From Argopecten irradians (lineage: Eukaryota > Mollusca > Bivalvia > Pectinida > Pectinidae), in assembly GCF_041381155.1 (NCBI RefSeq), contig NC_091140.1, forward strand, positions 22,472,864 to 22,536,863: a stretch of 64,000 nt of DNA, given 5' to 3'. A program made the translations under genes and the position numbers. Below are positions 60,134 to 64,000 of the stretch, piece by piece; the stretch's first letter is position 1, and every line of letters starts with the position of its first letter. Below the pieces are notes generated by a model. That model did no database searches. It had not been told where the DNA came from and was given only the letters and a program-made list of their open reading frames with translations.

Positions 60134-63066
60134 GTTTTCGCCATGGCATGTCTAAACTGAATTTTCATACTAATTTGAAATTGAATCAGTCAGTCGCAGA
60201 ATGACAGCTGGGTTATTTAATGACACCCCATGTTTAGTAGGTGGATGAAAGACTGAATACACAGAGAAAAACCATCAACCTGCAGTCAAAACCTGGTAAC
60301 TACCAGTAATGTATTTTGTACTAGATATCCAGATGTGGTAATATGTCATGACACATTAACCATCCTGCCATCATGGCCTCCTGATCTAATTGGAATCCTG
60401 ACATTTGAAGTTTATTATCAATTTCTTATATGGAAGGTGCAGTTCCTGATAAAAGAGTTCGTTAAATTCTTATAGGTCTTTGACCCATGGAATGTTCCCA
60501 GTGTTATCAAATGAGTAAGTCAAATGAACTAAAGGAAAAGGAGAGAAAAATCAGACTTTCATTTACATTTAGCTTAGGGATTTCATTGGGATATCTGATG
60601 TGCTTTTTCTCATATACTTAGGATAAATGTAAATGACTTTCTGTATACAACTTGCGAATCACAGAAAGTAAAGTAACAGGTGTGCTATATCTGCCAATGT
60701 TTAAACAATTATGTAGATATATATACACAAGGGTATTGTGGTAATGTTTATCAGATAATTGCATCTATAATATAATTTTAATCATTCGGATTCATGGAGG
60801 TGAACTGAATCAGATACCTGGTGCATTTGAAACAAGTGACAGATGCCAGCAGGAAACATTGTGATAATAACTATCATGGGACTTATATCAATACGTATTT
60901 ATTGAACAGAGTACGCAACCAATAGTACTCTTGTTGTCTGCCCCACCTGCTCAACAAGATGTTGAACTAGTTGTCATGGTGACTGACCTAAATACATTGC
61001 CCTGTATGATCTTCTGTGTTTATTTTCGTGTCATATGAGTTATCCCCCTTGAATGGTTTTCACTTTTATCCTGATCCCTATGGTGTTTGTGTATTGTGAT
61101 CTAGGTCTTTCTGATGTTTGTTCACCAGTGATCTGAATCCTAACAGTGTTTATACATGAGTGATAAAGGGATCAACACATTAAACATATGTACAGAGTTT
61201 GAACATTTAGACAGCTCGGACCAAAGGTAAATAAACGATTCCACTGTAGCAATGGCATCCCAACACAGAATCCTCGGGTAACATATCACAACCTCTCTCT
61301 ATTATTGGTTAGGTGGGACAGATATCTCTGCATGGACTACCACATTAGTTACAAATAAGAGAAATAAGTAAACATCAGTCTATTAATATACTGATTGTAT
61401 TTGTGTAATCACACATTATTACAAAACAAATGTTACAGAACATGTAAAGAACACATGTGGAAAACGTCCTTGTATGCCGAACCCTGACCCTTGTCTGTGT
61501 AGTAAAGAATTTTTTGTCTAGAACTACTCTTACAGTTGCGTTAACATTATAAGATGCATGTTCTTGTCTAAAAATAATTTCATCAACTCCTCAGTGGTTA
61601 TGTATTGCATTTGTTTAACGTGCGTGAATTTGACTCGGGTAAGGGTACAGCCTACATGTTGTACCTGTTTAATCGTATTGATCAATGATTTGGAATTTCA
61701 ATAGTATTAATCAAAATACTTAACCATGTTGTGGAATTTGTCACTATTTCTTGTCATATGTTTCATAAGGAATGTAGAACAATACATTTATGCCATATTT
61801 TGCTTCTTTGTTATGTAAAAGAATTAACCTGAGTGAATTGTCCCTTTAAGATTAACTTTTGGAAATGCCACCAATCTTTCCAAGTTTACTAAATACAAAA
61901 TTATAGAGTTTTACCGTTTTGATAAATAGGTAAACTTTACTGAAGCTTTTAACGTGGTTAAGCATATACATATATTTACACTTGCTAGGCTTGGTCACTA
62001 TACGCTAATACTAGCCGATTTTGTTTACCATAACTGCATGGTAACATTGAACTTTGAACTTGCGTAAGGAAATGTTCTGTGCAACGTAAAAGGACTACTT
62101 TTTTTAAAAAGAAACACATGGCTTTGTTTACATTTTGACGCAACATTACGTGTATATTGTTGTTTTTCATAGAATTTTGGGAAAATGTAAACAATATATA
62201 CATGTTTTATATTTATATATGATTCAAACAATTTTTAAACTAACAATTGTATAAAGAAACGGAAAAATATCCCGACCGGGGCGACGTGCTTTCATTTTTG
62301 TTAAAAATGATGGGTGTCAAATGTAAACATTACCTCTGTGCCTATGTTCGTCCTACGATCGAGCCTTTGGGGTGGACGGGTGTGAGACACTCTGATAGAG
62401 GTCAGTTATAAACATATCCTCTTGTCTTTGTTCTTTGAGTATTTAATCATGTGTATTATAAAACATGCACCGCTAATAATCCACGTGTTGACAGTTCCGC
62501 ATCACCACAAATACATTGTATCCATCGAACACAAATGATTTTGTTTCATTTATCAATGGCGATATGGATCTAAGCGTAGATTATATAATCACATGGCTCC
62601 CAAGGATGTAATACCGTCAAGTCAGACGACATCTCAAACACATTGAGCTACTTGAAAATCGGTGTTTTGCCAACTTCGGCAAACTAAAGTGTGTAAGCGT
62701 GCGTCAGCTTGGCCTCGCTGCACAATAACGGTCACCGAGTTCACACATGTGGCCGTGTACAAATTCTTTATGTTATTACACTATATATTAACTTTTAGCA
62801 AAATTGAATATATATTTAAAGTTCTGATCTGATTAAATAAAATTATCTCTGAAATTTACTTTGTTTGTCATGTTTATTTCACACTAAAATATTGAACTTT
62901 TTTGTCGTCGCGGATGAATAATTCTACCTTACGTGAAGCGTCACCATTCGCTGTTCAAATGAGTAAGCTCCTCCCACTTTTGACCGACTTTTATTGAATA
63001 ATTACGTCACTTTCAAATGACGATTTTATTGCATAAAATATAAATAAAAAGTCGTGTGAGTGTAAA
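60134..63066. other. Spacer, no supported gene
   Basis: Mostly AT-rich. A slightly GC-richer stretch at 62270-62760 could be a promoter or first exon: on the minus strand GGCACAGAG is followed by a donor-like GTAATG near 62333. No protein frame was found to support this. The frames near 61985-62231 show no recognisable features. Confidence 0.4.
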
Positions 63067-63228
63067 TATAGGGATTGGATTTCGTTTTTATGTTAACCAT
63101 GCTTGTATGGAGCAATTCCTCTAAGAATATATTCAATATGGGGCGCTAACGCGCCCCATAGAATATATTCTTAGAGGAATTGCTTCATACAAGCATGGTT
63201 AACACAAAAACGAAATCCAATCCCTATA
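63067..63228. repeat. 162-bp near-perfect palindrome
   Basis: The left arm (63067-63145) starts TATAGGGATTGGATTTCG and the right arm (63152-63228) ends CGAAATCCAATCCCTATA. They pair along about 78 bp with only a few differences, and the centre is GGGGCG-CTAACG-CGCCCC. No coding capacity. It is most likely a young palindromic MITE; a hairpin RNA precursor is an alternative. Confidence 0.85.
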
Positions 63229-63574
63229 TAGAGGATCAGTGTACTAAGTATGTATTAACCTAAGTGTGTATCACTAACCTAAACGAAAGAAACCACAAAA
63301 ATCAGGCTAAGTAATTGCACACTCAGCCTGCATTACATGCAACATTTGCATGGATGATGTCTTAAAGTATCTTAAATGTATCGGTTTAATTCCTTGTGAT
63401 TGGTTATTTGCACTTGACCTGTTTCGGTGAAGGACAACTTACATCGATACTCCATGTAGCATACTTCTGACTTACAATAAAATGTTGTTACCTCAGGGTT
63501 ATTAATAAAAACTTAACTCACTTCATGTATCTCATGTTTTAAAATATAAGAAAGAAGAGTTAGAATATTTTCAA

Positions 63575-63690
63575 GATTATAAGTTGCACCTGAGTATATT
63601 GGAAAGACCTATTTTGTGATTTTTTTCTTCAAATTTTTGTTCACATTAGCCATATTAGAAAAAAGTAGCAGCTTATAATCCAGAAAATTG
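63575..63690. mobile_element. Short decayed relative of the 25271 TIR element
   Basis: Read inward from the right, TTTTCTGGATTATAAGCTGC then TACTTTTTTC matches the left end of the 25271 element (TTTTCCGGAGTATAAGCCGC then TACTTTTTTC). The left side has GATTATAAGTTGCACC in opposite orientation. About 115 bp, strongly decayed. Confidence 0.5.
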
Positions 63691-63892
63691 GCAGCTAGGT
63701 CATTTGTTTTGAATTTTCCAGGTAATTGTCATCTAATTTGAACTTGTGCATTTGAAGAGATCCTTCTTGGTACTGTGCCAATTTGAATGTTGCTATTGTT
63801 AGTACCCAGAATGTACTGTGCAGATCCTATGAAGGCTCATTTTATTGGTTCCCTATAGCACATATATTTCATTTTTTTACCAAACAAATTAA

Positions 63893-63965
63893 AGTTGACA
63901 ACCGCTATTTCTTAGAAAATACTAAATGAATATTGCCAAGGTTCACATTGGCCTCTTATTATACA
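63893..63965 (+). repeat. Single decayed family 2 core
   Basis: GTTGACAACCGCTATTTCTT, AGAAAATACTAAATGAAT and GGTTCACATTGGCC follow the order of the family 2 core. No hairpin or microsatellite is visible before the window ends. Confidence 0.5.
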
Positions 63966-64000
63966 TGGTATAATTGGCCATCAAGTTCTCAGGTTTCTGA

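Noticed and set aside
62270-62760. CpG-type promoter with first exon
   Set aside because: Only mildly GC-richer and one donor-like GTAATG; no frame or second signal supports it.

Overview
The window is animal nuclear DNA, most likely from a bivalve mollusc. It is AT-rich, with one intron-containing gene in the first 8 kb and about 56 kb of non-coding DNA dominated by tandem arrays and non-autonomous mobile elements. The bivalve assignment is inferred from the repeats. Several elements have conserved ends, a CGTC/GTCC microsatellite and tandem core units of about 155-330 bp, an architecture known from bivalve pearl-type (Helentron-associated) elements. The SINE-like copies also look molluscan from memory. 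No database search was possible.

Gene region (1-9200). The only securely identified gene is RFC3, a small subunit of the replication factor C clamp loader, on the minus strand from the ATG at 7770 to the stop at 2191. Eight exons with GT-AG introns join in phase to a 355-residue protein. Intron 6 holds a 500-bp inverted-repeat element, intron 1 holds a tRNA-like SINE head and a hairpin, and an E2F-like site lies 44-54 nt upstream of the ATG.

Tandem arrays. At least ten unrelated arrays follow: 33-bp units (9205-13830), 65-bp (18425-22209), 86-bp (27862-30545), 157-bp (32250-34280), about 35-bp CCAAT-bearing units (34835-35105), 27-bp (40465-42735), 148-bp and 18/54-bp (47700-50020), 35-bp (50590-52012), 42-bp (54185-57680, split by an insertion) and 155-bp (58420-60000). 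Several units are multiples of three and free of stops, so they produce long false reading frames.

Mobile elements. Four families of modular elements share a recognisable plan: a 5' hairpin, an AATCGCC-type box, a CGTC microsatellite, tandem cores, an inverted copy of the 5' arm, a 3' hairpin and a terminal CTTGTTT. Not every family shows every part. Their cores align without gaps over about 50 bp. A second group comprises elements with TACCGTATTT termini, two of about 1.5 kb and three short remnants. There are also SINE-like copies with a shared 3' tail, foldback elements and a pogo/Tigger-like MITE. Insertions into one another and into arrays give a partial relative chronology.

Beyond RFC3 I found only weak exon-like segments (near 318-390, 13986-14060, 15759-16208 and 40136-40196), reported with low confidence.
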